64,000 bases of DNA from Verrucomicrobiota bacterium (lineage in GTDB: Bacteria > Verrucomicrobiota > Verrucomicrobiia > Opitutales > Opitutaceae). The translations under genes and the position numbers were made by a program. Location: assembly GCA_016222805.1 (NCBI GenBank), contig JACRQG010000001.1, forward strand, positions 1-64,000, given 5' to 3'. This document shows, one piece after another, positions 26,888-37,738 of this stretch. Under the pieces are notes generated by a model, which saw only the letters and a list, made by a program, of their open reading frames with translations, made no database searches and was not told the origin of the DNA. The stretch's first letter is position 1, and every line of letters starts with the position of its first letter.

Positions 26888-28291
26888 TCATCGGTCCATC
26901 ACGTCCAGTTCGGGCCATTGCGCGAGTTTCCGATGGAGGGTCCGCCGGCTCACCCCCAGCAGTTCCGCGGCCTTGGTCCGGTTGCCGCGGGCCTTCAACA
27001 GCGCCTCCCGCAACAGGTGCTTCTCATTCTCCTCGACTGACAGCGAGCCCGACGCGGCGGGCGCCGCGTGCGCGGTCGCCGCCGGGCGATCCACCGGCGC
27101 CGGGCCGTGCCCGTCCGCCGCAACGCCCCGGAACTTCGGCTCAAGGTCGTACTCGGTGAGGCTGCCCCCGCGCCGCAGGACGACGGCGTTCTCGCAGAAA
27201 TTTCGCAGTTCGCGGATGTTGCCCGGCCAGGGATACGCCTGCAGCGTCCGCAGCGCCCCGGCTTCCACCGTGAGGGGCGGCACGCCGTTCTCCTCGGAGA
27301 AGACGCGGATGAAATGCGCCAGCAGCAAGGGCACGTCCTCGGCCCGTTCGCGCAGCGGGGGCATGTACAGCCGGACCACGTTCAGTCGGAAGAACAGGTC
27401 CTCGCGAAACTTCCCGTCGCGCACCATGTGCTCGAGGTTCCGATTCGTCGCCGCGACCAGCCGCACCTCCAGCTCAATCGGCTTGGACCCACCCACCCGC
27501 TCGATCGCCTTGGTCTCGAGGAAGCGCAGCAGCTTGACCTGGGTGGACTGCGAAATCTCGCCGATCTCGTCGAGGAAGAGCGTCCCTCCATCCGCCGACT
27601 CGAACCGCCCGACCCGGCGCTCCGTCGCCCCGGTGAATGAGCCGCGTTCGTGCCCGAACAACTCGCTTTCGAGGAGATTCTCCGACAGCGCGGCGCAATG
27701 GACGGCGACAAACGGCCCGCGGGCCCGTGGACTCGCCTGATGGATCGCCTGGGCGATGAGTTCCTTGCCGGTGCCCGACTCCCCTTCGATGAGGATCGTG
27801 GCCCGCGAGGGCGCCACCAGCTTCATCTTGTCGATCACGGCCTTCAGCTTCGCCGAGGTGCCGATGATGCCCTCGATCTTGAACCGCTCGTCGAGCCGCT
27901 CGTGCAGCTGCTGCACCTCCACTTCGAGCGTCTTCGTCTTGAGCGCCCGCTGGATCAACACCTCCAGCCGCTCAATGTTGACCGGTTTGGTGAGAAAATC
28001 GACGGCCCCGCGCTTCATCGCCTCCACGGCCGTCTCGATATTGCCGTAGGCCGTCATCATCAGGACCGCCGGCCGCTGGGGCAGCGCCAGGGCCTTGTCG
28101 ATCACCTTGAGCCCCGACTTGCCCGGCATGCGCAGATCGGTGAGCACGACGTCAAACGGCTGGGAGTCGAGGAGGTTGAACGCCTCGTCCGCGCTGGCGG
28201 CGACCGAGACGTCGTAGGACTCCGCCAGGGCCTGCTGCAATCCCTCCCGGGTGTGTTTCTCGTCGTCGACGATGAGCACGCTTGGCACCAT
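26888..28291 (-). CDS. NtrC-family sigma-54-dependent response regulator
   Basis: A 467-residue activator. The receiver domain has DD at residues 9-10, D52 (VVLTDLRMP) and the Lys in FLTKPV. The AAA+ domain has Walker [10 protein letters not shown] (about 165), the sigma-54 contact loop in the GSFTGA form, Walker B GGTLFLDEIGE and the arginine fingers near FREDLFFRLNVVRL. The C-terminal Fis-type helix-turn-helix is GNRTKAAELLGVSRRTLHRKL. It should activate sigma-54 promoters. No kinase is adjacent. It heads the minus-strand run containing the membrane glycosyltransferase-like, beta-barrel and autokinase genes and may control them. Confidence 0.93.
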   Translation of the reverse strand: MVPSVLIVDDEKHTREGLQQALAESYDVSVAASADEAFNLLDSQPFDVVLTDLRMPGKSGLKVIDKALALPQRPAVLMMTAYGNIETAVEAMKRGAVDFLTKPVNIERLEVLIQRALKTKTLEVEVQQLHERLDERFKIEGIIGTSAKLKAVIDKMKLVAPSRATILIEGESGTGKELIAQAIHQASPRARGPFVAVHCAALSENLLESELFGHERGSFTGATERRVGRFESADGGTLFLDEIGEISQSTQVKLLRFLETKAIERVGGSKPIELEVRLVAATNRNLEHMVRDGKFREDLFFRLNVVRLYMPPLRERAEDVPLLLAHFIRVFSEENGVPPLTVEAGALRTLQAYPWPGNIRELRNFCENAVVLRRGGSLTEYDLEPKFRGVAADGHGPAPVDRPAATAHAAPAASGSLSVEENEKHLLREALLKARGNRTKAAELLGVSRRTLHRKLAQWPELDVMDR

Positions 28292-28427
28292 GCCGCTATG
28301 AATCGCGGGGGTCGAAGGGCGGTCAACGGGAAAGCACGCCCGGATTGCCACTGCGGCGAACCCGGTGTTGAGTGGAGGCAGGCCGGGAGCCCCTTCGACC
28401 ACCAGGCTTCGGCCGCCGCCACCGACG

Positions 28428-29900
28428 ATGCCTCCCAGTCTTAGCGCTCTTTTTTCCGGCGATCCCCCGGCCCTGCTGGGGCCGTTGGAGGCGTGGCTGG
28501 CCGGGCTCACCCTCACCCTCGCCCTGATCGCCTCCGGACACGCGGTGATCTACAAGCGCGACGCGCGTTCGGCCACGTTGTGGTTCTTTCTGATCTGGTT
28601 CCTGCCCGCCGCCGGCACCCTCTTCTACGTGTTCTTCGGGGTCAACCGTGTGCGCCGCCGCGCCACGCGGCTCCGCCGCGAGATGATCCGGCACCGGTCC
28701 CGCGCCCAGGCGCCGGCGGGGGGCGCGGAAATCTGCCGCCAGTCCGCCGAGCACCTGGTGCCGCTGATGCATCTCGTCGATCGGGTGCAGCCGCGACCGC
28801 TGGTCGCGGGCAACACCGTGGAGGTGCTGGTCGACGGCGAGGCCGCGTTTCCCGCCATGCTGGAGGCGATCGAGCAGGCCCGCACCAGCGTGGCGCTCGC
28901 CTCGTACATCTTCGACGATACGGGCATCGGCGGGCAGTTCGTCGCGGCCCTGGCGCGGGCGCACGATCGCGGCGTGGCGGTGCGGGTGCTGATCGACGAT
29001 TTCGACGCCCGCTTCTCCCGCACCACCGCGGTGGCGCCCCTGCGGCGGGCCGGTGTCGCCGTGGGGGTCTTCAATCCGCCGCTCGTGCCCGCCCGCCTGA
29101 ACGCGATCCACCTTCGGAACCACCGGAAGCTGCTCATCGTCGACGGCGCCCTCGGCTTTACGGGCGGCCTCAACATCGACCAGCGGTACTGGCGCCCGGA
29201 CCGCCGTGGCGCCGCCTTCCGGGACCTGCATTTCCGCGTGCGCGGACCCGTGGTGGCCCATCTGTCGGAGGTCTTCGCCGATGACTGGCAGTTCACTACC
29301 GGGGAGGCCCTCCGCAGCGTCGCGTGGTTCCCGGCCCTGCAGCCGACCGGCCCCTCCCTCGCGCGCGGCATCGACGCCGGCCCGGACGAGAACGTCGAGC
29401 GCCTGCGCTGGATCCTCATCGGCGCCCTGAATGCGGCCCGTCGCTCGGTTCGGATCGTCACGCCCTACTTCATCCCCGAGGCGGCGCTCCTGTCGGCCCT
29501 GAACGCCGCGGCGCTGCGGGGCGTGGAGGTCGACATCCTCCTGCCGCGCCACAGCGACCTGCCGCATGTGCAGTGGGCGGCGATGGGGCAGCTCTGGCAG
29601 GCGCTGGAAGGCGGTTGCCGCGTGTGGTTCTCCCCGGGGCCCTTTGACCACTCCAAGCTCCTGCTGATCGATTCAGCCTGGTCCTTCCTTGGCTCGGCCA
29701 ACTGGGATGCCCGCAGCCTCCGGCTGAACTTCGAATTCAACCTGGAGGTCTACTGTTGCGCCTTGGGCACGCACCTCGAGAACGAGTTCGCCGCCCGGCG
29801 GGCCCGCGCCCATCCGATCACGGCGGGCCAGCTCAACAGCCGCTCCCTGCCCGTGAAGCTCCGCGACGGCGCGGCGAGGATGTTTGCCCCCTATCTTTGA
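28428..29900 (+). CDS. cls: cardiolipin synthase (phospholipase D family)
   Basis: A 490-residue membrane enzyme that condenses phosphatidylglycerol into cardiolipin. Two N-terminal transmembrane helices lie at about 18-36 and 44-65. The two HKD motifs are complete: NHRKLLIVDG at about residues 231-240 and DHSKLLLIDS at about 407-416, the latter followed by FLGSANWDARS. ATG 28428 starts before the first helix. The gene is divergent from the NtrC-type regulator (136 bp) and convergent with menB (30 bp). Confidence 0.92.
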   Translation: MPPSLSALFSGDPPALLGPLEAWLAGLTLTLALIASGHAVIYKRDARSATLWFFLIWFLPAAGTLFYVFFGVNRVRRRATRLRREMIRHRSRAQAPAGGAEICRQSAEHLVPLMHLVDRVQPRPLVAGNTVEVLVDGEAAFPAMLEAIEQARTSVALASYIFDDTGIGGQFVAALARAHDRGVAVRVLIDDFDARFSRTTAVAPLRRAGVAVGVFNPPLVPARLNAIHLRNHRKLLIVDGALGFTGGLNIDQRYWRPDRRGAAFRDLHFRVRGPVVAHLSEVFADDWQFTTGEALRSVAWFPALQPTGPSLARGIDAGPDENVERLRWILIGALNAARRSVRIVTPYFIPEAALLSALNAAALRGVEVDILLPRHSDLPHVQWAAMGQLWQALEGGCRVWFSPGPFDHSKLLLIDSAWSFLGSANWDARSLRLNFEFNLEVYCCALGTHLENEFAARRARAHPITAGQLNSRSLPVKLRDGAARMFAPYL

Positions 29901-29930
29901 CGCCTCCCTCGCGCCGGGGGCGCGCGGCAC

Positions 29931-30764
<834 letters not shown>

Positions 30765-30901
30765 GAGGCCCCCAACGTGGCGGGGGCAGGCACCTTTGTC
30801 GATGGCGGCCAGCGATTTCGCGCCGGCTCGCTTCCCCGCCCTCCCTGGCCGCGAAACAAGGTTGGACGTCGGGGCGGTTTGCTGGACACTCGGCCCTTTT
30901 C

Positions 30902-32788
30902 ATGGACTCGACCTCCGAAGCCTCCTCCCGCCCCGGCGCACGGTTCGCCCTGGGGCTCGGCGCCCTGGGGGTGGTGTTCGGTGACATCGGCACGAGCCCC
31001 TTGTACACAATCCGGGAGTGCCTGCATGCCCTGCCTCCGGCGGAACACGCGGTGGCCGTACTCGGAGTGCTGTCGCTCATCGTCTGGTCCCTGATCGTGG
31101 TGGTCAGCCTCAAGTACACGATCCTGGTCCTCCGGGCGGACAACCGCGGCGAGGGCGGCATCTTCGCCCTGCTCGCCCTGGGCAAGCTGGAGGGCGGAGC
31201 CCGCGCGGGTCTCGGCGGCGGCACGCTGCTGGTGTTGGCCGGCGCCTCAATGCTCTGCGGCGAGGCGGTCATCACGCCCGCAATCACCGTCCTCAGCGCC
31301 GTCGAGGGCATCAAGGAAGTGTGGTCCGGGGTGGAGCACCTGGTCGTTCCGCTGGCGTGCCTCATCCTGGGTGGGCTGTTTGCGATGCAAAGTCGCGGGA
31401 CCAAGTTCATCGGTTGGATCTTCGGTCCGGTCATGCTCGTGTGGTTCTTCGTCCTCGGGGCCCTGGGCTTCTGGCGAATCCTGGAGACCCCGGTCGTGCT
31501 GCAGGCGCTCAATCCGCTGCTCGGCATCAAGCTCATCACCTCCCACCCGGGCCAGGCGGCGATCCTGCTCGGAGCCGTGGTGCTGGCCTTCACCGGAGTG
31601 GAGGCACTGTACGCCGATATGGGGCACTTCGGCCGCAGCGCCATTGTCGGCGCCTGGTACGGGGTCGTGCTGCCCGGGCTGGTGCTCAATTACTTCGGCC
31701 AAGGGGCGCACTTTCTTTCGGGCCGCGGCTCCGCGGAGAACCCTTTCCTGGCGATCGCACCGGCCGGTCCGATCCGCTACGCCTTGCTCGGCCTTTCGGT
31801 CTTTGCCGCGATCATCGCCAGCCAGGCGCTGATCTCGGGCGCCTTCTCCCTCGTGCGCCAGGCCATCCAGCTCGGTTTCTTCCCTCGGCTGACGATCCGC
31901 CACACGAACCCTGACCAGCGCGGGCAGATCTTCCTGCCCCTGATCAATGTCTCTCTCGCCCTGGGCTCGATTGCCACGGTGTTCGGGTTCAAGTCCAGTT
32001 CGTCCCTCGCCGCCGCCTACGGCATCGCCGTCACGGGGAGCATGATCGTCACGACCCTCGCGCTCCTGGTGGTCATGCAGCGGGCCTGGGCCTGGCCGGG
32101 ATGGCGCGCGTGGGGCATCTGCGGACTCTTCCTCCTGCTGGACTTCACGTTCTTTGCTTCGACCCTGCAGAAGTTCCGGGACGGCGGCTGGCTGCCCCTC
32201 TTCATCGCCACCGGGCTTCTGGCCATCATGGCGACCTGGAAGCTCGGCAAGTCGGAGATCTTCCGGCGCGTCTACGCCAACGAGATCACCGAGCAGGAAC
32301 TCTGCGACATCGCCTCGAGCCGCCACATCGTCCGCGTGCGGGGCACCGGCGTCTTCATGGCCGGGAATCCCGTGGGCACCCCCCTTGTCCTCCTGCACCA
32401 CGTGAAAGCCAACAAGGTGCTGCAGGAAACCGTCCTGCTGCTGAGCATTGTCACCGAGGAGGTGCCCTACGTGTCGGACGACCGGCGCCTGGAGGTGCGC
32501 GAAATCGGCTGCGGCGTCTGGCGCGCCGTGGCCCGCTATGGCTACATGGAGTCGCCCGATGTCAGCCAACTGATCGGGCAGATTCGGGGGCGCGGCGTGC
32601 CGCTCAAGCCCGCGGAAGTAACCTACTACTTCAATCGCGAGATGATCATCACGGGCGGCGACGCCCGGATGTGGGAATGGCAGAAACACCTGTACGGCTT
32701 TCTCAGCCGCAACGCCCGCCAAGCCCGCGACTACTACCGGCTGCCACCGATGCAGATCATCGAGGTCGGACTGCCAATCCAGCTGTAG
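30902..32788 (+). CDS. kup: KUP-type potassium uptake transporter
   Basis: A 628-residue proton-coupled potassium importer with about twelve transmembrane helices over residues 15-450 and a C-terminal cytosolic domain. Signature stretches are GVVFGDIGTSPLYT near the start, KYTILVLRADNRGEGG and GAVVLAFTGVEALYADMGHFG. Length is normal. It is divergent from menB (137 bp) and convergent with menD (24 bp), so it forms its own transcription unit inside the men region. Confidence 0.95.
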   Translation: MDSTSEASSRPGARFALGLGALGVVFGDIGTSPLYTIRECLHALPPAEHAVAVLGVLSLIVWSLIVVVSLKYTILVLRADNRGEGGIFALLALGKLEGGARAGLGGGTLLVLAGASMLCGEAVITPAITVLSAVEGIKEVWSGVEHLVVPLACLILGGLFAMQSRGTKFIGWIFGPVMLVWFFVLGALGFWRILETPVVLQALNPLLGIKLITSHPGQAAILLGAVVLAFTGVEALYADMGHFGRSAIVGAWYGVVLPGLVLNYFGQGAHFLSGRGSAENPFLAIAPAGPIRYALLGLSVFAAIIASQALISGAFSLVRQAIQLGFFPRLTIRHTNPDQRGQIFLPLINVSLALGSIATVFGFKSSSSLAAAYGIAVTGSMIVTTLALLVVMQRAWAWPGWRAWGICGLFLLLDFTFFASTLQKFRDGGWLPLFIATGLLAIMATWKLGKSEIFRRVYANEITEQELCDIASSRHIVRVRGTGVFMAGNPVGTPLVLLHHVKANKVLQETVLLLSIVTEEVPYVSDDRRLEVREIGCGVWRAVARYGYMESPDVSQLIGQIRGRGVPLKPAEVTYYFNREMIITGGDARMWEWQKHLYGFLSRNARQARDYYRLPPMQIIEVGLPIQL

Positions 32789-32812
32789 GCCGGCGCCGCG
32801 TACGCCGCGCCT

Positions 32813-34570
32813 TCAGGCCCCGCGGGGGACCAGCGTCGCCGCCAACTCGGCAAACCACTGCCGGCGCCGGGCCGCGTCGCGTTTGCGGTCGGTGCTGACC
32901 TCGAGCACCCGAAGCCCCTGCGGCGGCAGTTCCGCCACCAGGGACACCAATTGCTCCGGAGTTCCCACCTTCATCCATTCCACGCCGTGGGCCGCACAGA
33001 GTCTGCCGATGTCGGCCTCCTGCGGAGTCGCAAAGTATTCCTCGAACGGAGGCTCGAAAGCCGCCACGGGCAGGTGCTCGAAGATCCCGCCGCCGCGATT
33101 GTTGACGAGGACGACCGTCAGGGACCCGCGGAACTTCGGCCGGAGCAACAGGCCGTTCGCATCGTGCAGAAACGCGAGATCGCCGGTGAGCAGCACGGTC
33201 GGGCGCCCGGTCGCCTGGGCAACCCCCATCGCCGTCGAGAGGGTGCCGTCAATGCCGTTCGCTCCTCGGCTCGAAAACGGCCGGAGCGCGCGGTCCCCGG
33301 GCGGGACCACGTACTCCGCGTCGCGAATCGGCATCGAGTTCGCCAGACACCACGGAGTCCCCTCCGGCAGGTGCCGCGCCAGCAACCAGGCCACCTGAGG
33401 CTCGAACCAGGCCTTCTCCGCCTCCAGGCGCGCATCGAGCCGCGGGCGCGCCTCCCGTTCAAACCTGGCCCAAAGCCGCTCGTAGCCATTGTCCTCTCCG
33501 GCCTCCGGTAGGGCGGCCGCCAGGATTGGCAAGGGCGCGATCAGCGACCGCGTCCGTCCGTGCAGGCCGTCGCGGTTGTCGCGTCGCTCCGTCACCAGCC
33601 ATGTCGGAGCCGCACTGTGCTCCAGCCACGTGCGCAGCACCTTGCTGGCCGGCCAGCCTCCGAGGCACAGCACCACCTCCGGCTTCAGCCGTTCCGCCAG
33701 CTCCGGCTGGCGCAGGATCAGATCGTACGTGGTCACCAGGTGCGGCACCCGGCTCGCCTGGTGACGCAACGGTGAGGCGCCGTCGGCCAGCACCGGCCAG
33801 CCCAGCCGGCGGGCAATTTCGGCGACCGCCACCACATACGCCCGGTCGTCCTCCGGTTGGGCCGGGCCCGCGACGATGACCCCGTGCACCGATGGCATCA
33901 GCTGCGGCAGCGGCGCCGCCACGCGCATGGCGGCCGTGTCCGGCCCGTGGTGGGCAAAGAACCCGCTCCAGTCGATGCTTGCCGCAAACGCCGCCGCCCG
34001 GCCGCCGTCATCCACGGGAGCCAGCGGGTCGCGAAACGGGACGTTGAGATGCACCGGAGCTCCGCCGCCGTCCCGGCTGCGCCGCACGGCGTGCGCCACG
34101 GTCTGCCGCAGGTAGCGAAACCGCGGCTCGCTCAACTCCGGCACCGCCAGCTCATGAAAGAACTCCACGTACCCGCCGAAGATCTTCTGCTGGTCGATCG
34201 TCTGGCCGGACGCGCACGCCCTCAGTTCGGGCGGACGATCTGCGGTGAGCACGACGAGGGCACCTCCGCCCTCGCTCGCCTCGATCACTGCCGGGAAGTA
34301 ATTCGCTGCCGCACTGCCACTCGTGCAGATCAACGCGACCGGAGCCGCACCCCCACGGGCCAGCCCGAGCGCAAAGAAGGCCGCCGAGCGTTCGTCGAGC
34401 ACCGGCACGGCCTCGACCGCCGCATTCCCGGCCGCGGCCATCGCCAGCGGCGTCGAACGGGATCCCGGCGAGACAACGACACGCCGCACTCCTCCACGCT
34501 GCAGTGTTTCCACCAGGACGCTTGCCCAAAGCGCGTTCACGTTGCGGCCATCAGGGGAATAGGCGTCCAT
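32813..34570 (-). CDS. menD: menaquinone biosynthesis protein MenD (SEPHCHC synthase)
   Basis: A thiamine-diphosphate enzyme joining 2-oxoglutarate and isochorismate, 585 residues. The N-terminal domain has VVSPGSRSTPLA and DERSAAFFALGLARG, and the substrate region TADRPPELR. The C-terminal ThDP-binding domain includes GDLAFLHDANGLL followed by VLVNNRGGGIFEHLP. It begins nine bases after menF on the same strand, so the two are one operon. Confidence 0.94.
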   Translation of the reverse strand: MDAYSPDGRNVNALWASVLVETLQRGGVRRVVVSPGSRSTPLAMAAAGNAAVEAVPVLDERSAAFFALGLARGGAAPVALICTSGSAAANYFPAVIEASEGGGALVVLTADRPPELRACASGQTIDQQKIFGGYVEFFHELAVPELSEPRFRYLRQTVAHAVRRSRDGGGAPVHLNVPFRDPLAPVDDGGRAAAFAASIDWSGFFAHHGPDTAAMRVAAPLPQLMPSVHGVIVAGPAQPEDDRAYVVAVAEIARRLGWPVLADGASPLRHQASRVPHLVTTYDLILRQPELAERLKPEVVLCLGGWPASKVLRTWLEHSAAPTWLVTERRDNRDGLHGRTRSLIAPLPILAAALPEAGEDNGYERLWARFEREARPRLDARLEAEKAWFEPQVAWLLARHLPEGTPWCLANSMPIRDAEYVVPPGDRALRPFSSRGANGIDGTLSTAMGVAQATGRPTVLLTGDLAFLHDANGLLLRPKFRGSLTVVLVNNRGGGIFEHLPVAAFEPPFEEYFATPQEADIGRLCAAHGVEWMKVGTPEQLVSLVAELPPQGLRVLEVSTDRKRDAARRRQWFAELAATLVPRGA

Positions 34571-34579
34571 ATCCGTGTC

Positions 34580-36001
34580 CTACGCGACAAAGGCGTCCCG
34601 CACCGCCTTAAACTTCAGTTCCGTCTCGGCAAACTCCTTTTCCGGGGCCGACCCCGCCACGATGCCCGCCCCCGCGTAAAGGCGCGCGCGCGCCCCTTCC
34701 ACCAGGGCCGAGCGGATGCCCACGAAGAACTCGCCTCCGCCGCGCGCGTCGAGCCAGCCCAGGGTCCCGGCGTACAGCCCGCGGGGATACCCCTCGAGTT
34801 CGCGGATGGCCGCCAGCGCCGGCTCCCGCGGGCTGCCCCCGACCGCCGGCGTCGGGTGCATGGCCTCGAGGGCGTCGAGCAGGTGTCGCCCGCCCGGCAG
34901 CGCGGCGCGCACCGGGGTGTGCAGGTGCTGCACGTTGGCGAGCCGTCGGACCTGGGGCGCTCCCGGGGCGTCCGGGGCGATGCCCAGCGGGGCCAGGCGC
35001 GCCAGGATGTCGTCGAGCACCTGCGCGTGTTCGCGGCGCTCCTTGTCGCTGCGCAGCAGCGCGGCGGCCAGGGCCGCGTCTTCACTCGCGCTGCTTCCGC
35101 GCCGCATCGATCCTGCCAGGGCTTCGGTTTCCAGCATGCCGCCACTCACCCGCACCAGCCGCTCCGGACTCGCACCGATGAAACTCGGCCCGCGGCCAAG
35201 CGCGTAGGAAAACGAGTAGCAGTCCGGAAACCGCTGCCGCAGGCCGTTCAGCACGCGCAGGGGATGCAGGGAACGCTCCGCCCGCAGGTCCTGCGCGCGC
35301 GCCAGCACGATCTTCTCAAACTCACCGGCGGCGATTCGCGCCAGGGCCCGCTCGACTGCCTGGCGGTATTCCCCGACCTCCGCGAGCTGGCATCCAGAGG
35401 GTGCCGGGGACTCCGCCGGCATCCCGTTTACCTCCGGGAAGCCCATGTTCTGGAACTTCTGGTGCGCCCGCCACACCCGCAGCGCCAGCGGCTCGAGTTC
35501 CGCCTCCGGCCCCACCAGCAGGTTGGCCACCGCCGTGGTGGTGCGTCCGGCCAGCGCGACCTGCCAGCGCGGAACGAACATCGAGGCCGGCGGAAAGGGC
35601 TCGCCTGCCTCCACCTCATCCTGGAACGCGAACGCCGCAAAGAAGTGCGGGCCTCCGAACGGTGCGGCCACATCGCCGACCGCGATCGTGTGGGCGAGTG
35701 TCTCTCCCACCCAGGCCTTGGCCTGACGGAATCGCCCGGCTCCGCGAGCCTCGCACCTGGCCGCGACCTCCGCGCCGGCCAGCGCGGTCCCCAGGTTGGG
35801 TCGCTCCGCATAGAAGTGTGGCTCGTGGGGCTCGAAGATCGACTCCAGGACCGCGAGGGGATCGAGGGCCTCGACCGAGAGCGAGATCGAGACGAGCTTC
35901 GCGTGCCCATCCCGTCGCGCCGCTTCCCGGCACTCGCCCAGGAACGCCCGCAACGCATCCGGCGACGCGTTCTGAGTCGGATTCAGCGGGAGAATCGTCA
36001 T
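34580..36001 (-). CDS. menF: isochorismate synthase
   Basis: A chorismate-utilising enzyme that opens the menaquinone pathway, 473 residues. The conserved C-terminal chorismate-binding domain has FEKIVLARAQDL, GASPERLVRV, ALAGSMRRG, LHPTPAVGGSP and YAGAGIVAGSAPEKEF. The N-terminal 180 residues are variable, as usual. It is first in a menF-menD operon. A 115-bp gap separates it from the end of metG upstream on the same strand. Confidence 0.92.
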   Translation of the reverse strand: MTILPLNPTQNASPDALRAFLGECREAARRDGHAKLVSISLSVEALDPLAVLESIFEPHEPHFYAERPNLGTALAGAEVAARCEARGAGRFRQAKAWVGETLAHTIAVGDVAAPFGGPHFFAAFAFQDEVEAGEPFPPASMFVPRWQVALAGRTTTAVANLLVGPEAELEPLALRVWRAHQKFQNMGFPEVNGMPAESPAPSGCQLAEVGEYRQAVERALARIAAGEFEKIVLARAQDLRAERSLHPLRVLNGLRQRFPDCYSFSYALGRGPSFIGASPERLVRVSGGMLETEALAGSMRRGSSASEDAALAAALLRSDKERREHAQVLDDILARLAPLGIAPDAPGAPQVRRLANVQHLHTPVRAALPGGRHLLDALEAMHPTPAVGGSPREPALAAIRELEGYPRGLYAGTLGWLDARGGGEFFVGIRSALVEGARARLYAGAGIVAGSAPEKEFAETELKFKAVRDAFVA

Positions 36002-36116
36002 CGGCCAGGGGAGAATCAGGAACCGGTGGCGGGCACGCGGTTGTCAGTCGGCAGCGTACTTGGCGGCCGCGGGCCAACGACGGCAGGATCCACGGCCCGT
36101 TGGCAACGGCCTTGGT

Positions 36117-37649
36117 TCATGGCTTGGCCGGAGCCGCCGGCCGAGGGAACAGCACCAGGGCCTCCGCCACCTTGTTGCCGCTGAGCCGCGCTCCCCATGC
36201 CAGCTCCTCGCGCCAGACCCCGCCGGGCGAGTAGCCGAGCACGCCGTTGATCTTCGCGGCGGCGCCGGGGATGACGTGCTGGAGCAGCGCCACCGCCAGC
36301 CGCAACGCCTCGGCCATCGTCGCGAGCGACGTGCGCAGGAGCACCTGATCGGCCGGCGCCGCCGACTTGCCGAGCTTCCAGGGCGCCCGGCGCTCGATGT
36401 AGGCGTTGGTCGCGGTGACAAAGGCCATCGTCCGTTCGAGCGCGGCGTGAAACTGGAAACCTTCGCACAACGCGACACACTCCGGCGCGGTCTTTGCCCA
36501 GAGTTCCTGGAGCTCGCGCTCCGGCTCGGCGGCTTCGCCGGCCGGCGGAATCACCCCGCCCGAAAACCGCGTGGTCATGTTGAGCGTGCGATTCACGAGG
36601 TTGCCGAGGTTGTTCGCCAGCTCGCTGTTGTAGCGCACGAGGAACTGCTCCGGCGTGAAGTCGCTGTCCTGGCCGACGTTCATCTCGCGGATGAGGAAAT
36701 AGCGGAAGGCATCCGCCCCGAACTGCTCCACCAGATCCAGCGGGTTGAGCGCGTTGCCCGTGCTCTTGGACATCTTGGATCCCCGCTGCAGCCACCAGCC
36801 GTGCGCGATGATGCCCTCCGGCAGGGGAATGCCCGCGGCCTTGAGCATGATCGGCCAGTACACCGCATGGGGAGGCACGAGGATGTCCTTGCCAATCACA
36901 TGGTACGTCGCAGGCCAGATTCCCGGGCGGTCTACGACGGCGGAATAGTAGTTCACGAGGGCGTCAAACCACACGTAGGTCACGTATCCTTCGTCAAACG
37001 GCAGCGGAATCCCCCATTCGAGCCGCTCCCGCGGGCGGGAGATGCAGAGGTCGTTCAACGGCTCCTTCAGGAACTCGAGCACCTGCGTCTGCCGGTACTT
37101 GGGAAACACGAACCGCTCGTTTTGCTGCAGAAACTCGACCAGCCACCCCTGGTACTTTTTCAGCCGAAAGAAGTAGTTCGCCTCCGTGATGGCGGTGACC
37201 TCGCCGAAGATCTCTGGCCAGGTGCCGTCCGGGTTGCGGTCCTTCTCCTGCAGAAACTGCTCCTGCCGGGTCGAGTAGAACCCCTGGTACTCGGCCTTGT
37301 AGATGTCGCCGCGATCGAACAGGTCCTGGAGAATCTGCCGCACCACCCGCTTGTGCCGCTCCTCCGTCGTGCGAATGAAGTCGTCGTTGGTGATCGCGAG
37401 CTTGGGCAGCAAAGCCCGGAATTCCGCCGACACCTCGTCGCAGAACTGCTGCGGCGGAATCCCCCGCTTCCGCGCACTCGCCTGCACCTTCTGGCCGTGC
37501 TCGTCGGTCCCCGTCAGGAAATGCACCTGATCCCCCATCTGCCGCCGGAAACGGGCGATGACGTCCGTCAGCACCTTCTCGTAGGCGTGGCCCAGATGCG
37601 GCGAACCATTCGCGTAGTCGATGGCGGTGGTGATGTAGAAGGCCTTCAT
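36117..37649 (-). CDS. metG: methionyl-tRNA synthetase, short form without zinc knuckle
   Basis: A class I synthetase of 510 residues. The HIGH signature appears as PHLGHAYEKV and the KMSKS loop as GSKMSKSTGN. The connective-peptide region between GTDEHGQKV and YFFRLKKYQ has no Cys-x2-Cys zinc motifs (YKAEYQGFYSTRQEQF where zinc forms carry Cys). The C-terminal tRNA-binding appendix is also absent, so this is the compact MetG type. ATG 37649 opens directly on KAFYITTAIDYANG. It is divergent from a sensor kinase gene 89 bp away. Confidence 0.94.
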   Translation of the reverse strand: MKAFYITTAIDYANGSPHLGHAYEKVLTDVIARFRRQMGDQVHFLTGTDEHGQKVQASARKRGIPPQQFCDEVSAEFRALLPKLAITNDDFIRTTEERHKRVVRQILQDLFDRGDIYKAEYQGFYSTRQEQFLQEKDRNPDGTWPEIFGEVTAITEANYFFRLKKYQGWLVEFLQQNERFVFPKYRQTQVLEFLKEPLNDLCISRPRERLEWGIPLPFDEGYVTYVWFDALVNYYSAVVDRPGIWPATYHVIGKDILVPPHAVYWPIMLKAAGIPLPEGIIAHGWWLQRGSKMSKSTGNALNPLDLVEQFGADAFRYFLIREMNVGQDSDFTPEQFLVRYNSELANNLGNLVNRTLNMTTRFSGGVIPPAGEAAEPERELQELWAKTAPECVALCEGFQFHAALERTMAFVTATNAYIERRAPWKLGKSAAPADQVLLRTSLATMAEALRLAVALLQHVIPGAAAKINGVLGYSPGGVWREELAWGARLSGNKVAEALVLFPRPAAPAKP

Positions 37650-37738
37650 GGGAAGCCGGGCAACAAAACCCCGCCCGGCGGAAATGTCGAAAGTTTTGAC
37701 GCTGCCGCACCTGTACAGCACCCTGCCAAATCACCCGC

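Noticed and set aside
30985-31005. GGCACG...TTGT resembling a sigma-54 promoter
   Set aside because: It lies inside the kup coding region, the GG-GC spacing is two bases too long, and GC is GT.
33857-36184. Open frame of 775 codons opposite menD and menF
   Set aside because: It is Arg/His/Gly-rich without motifs and spans two real genes and their junction.
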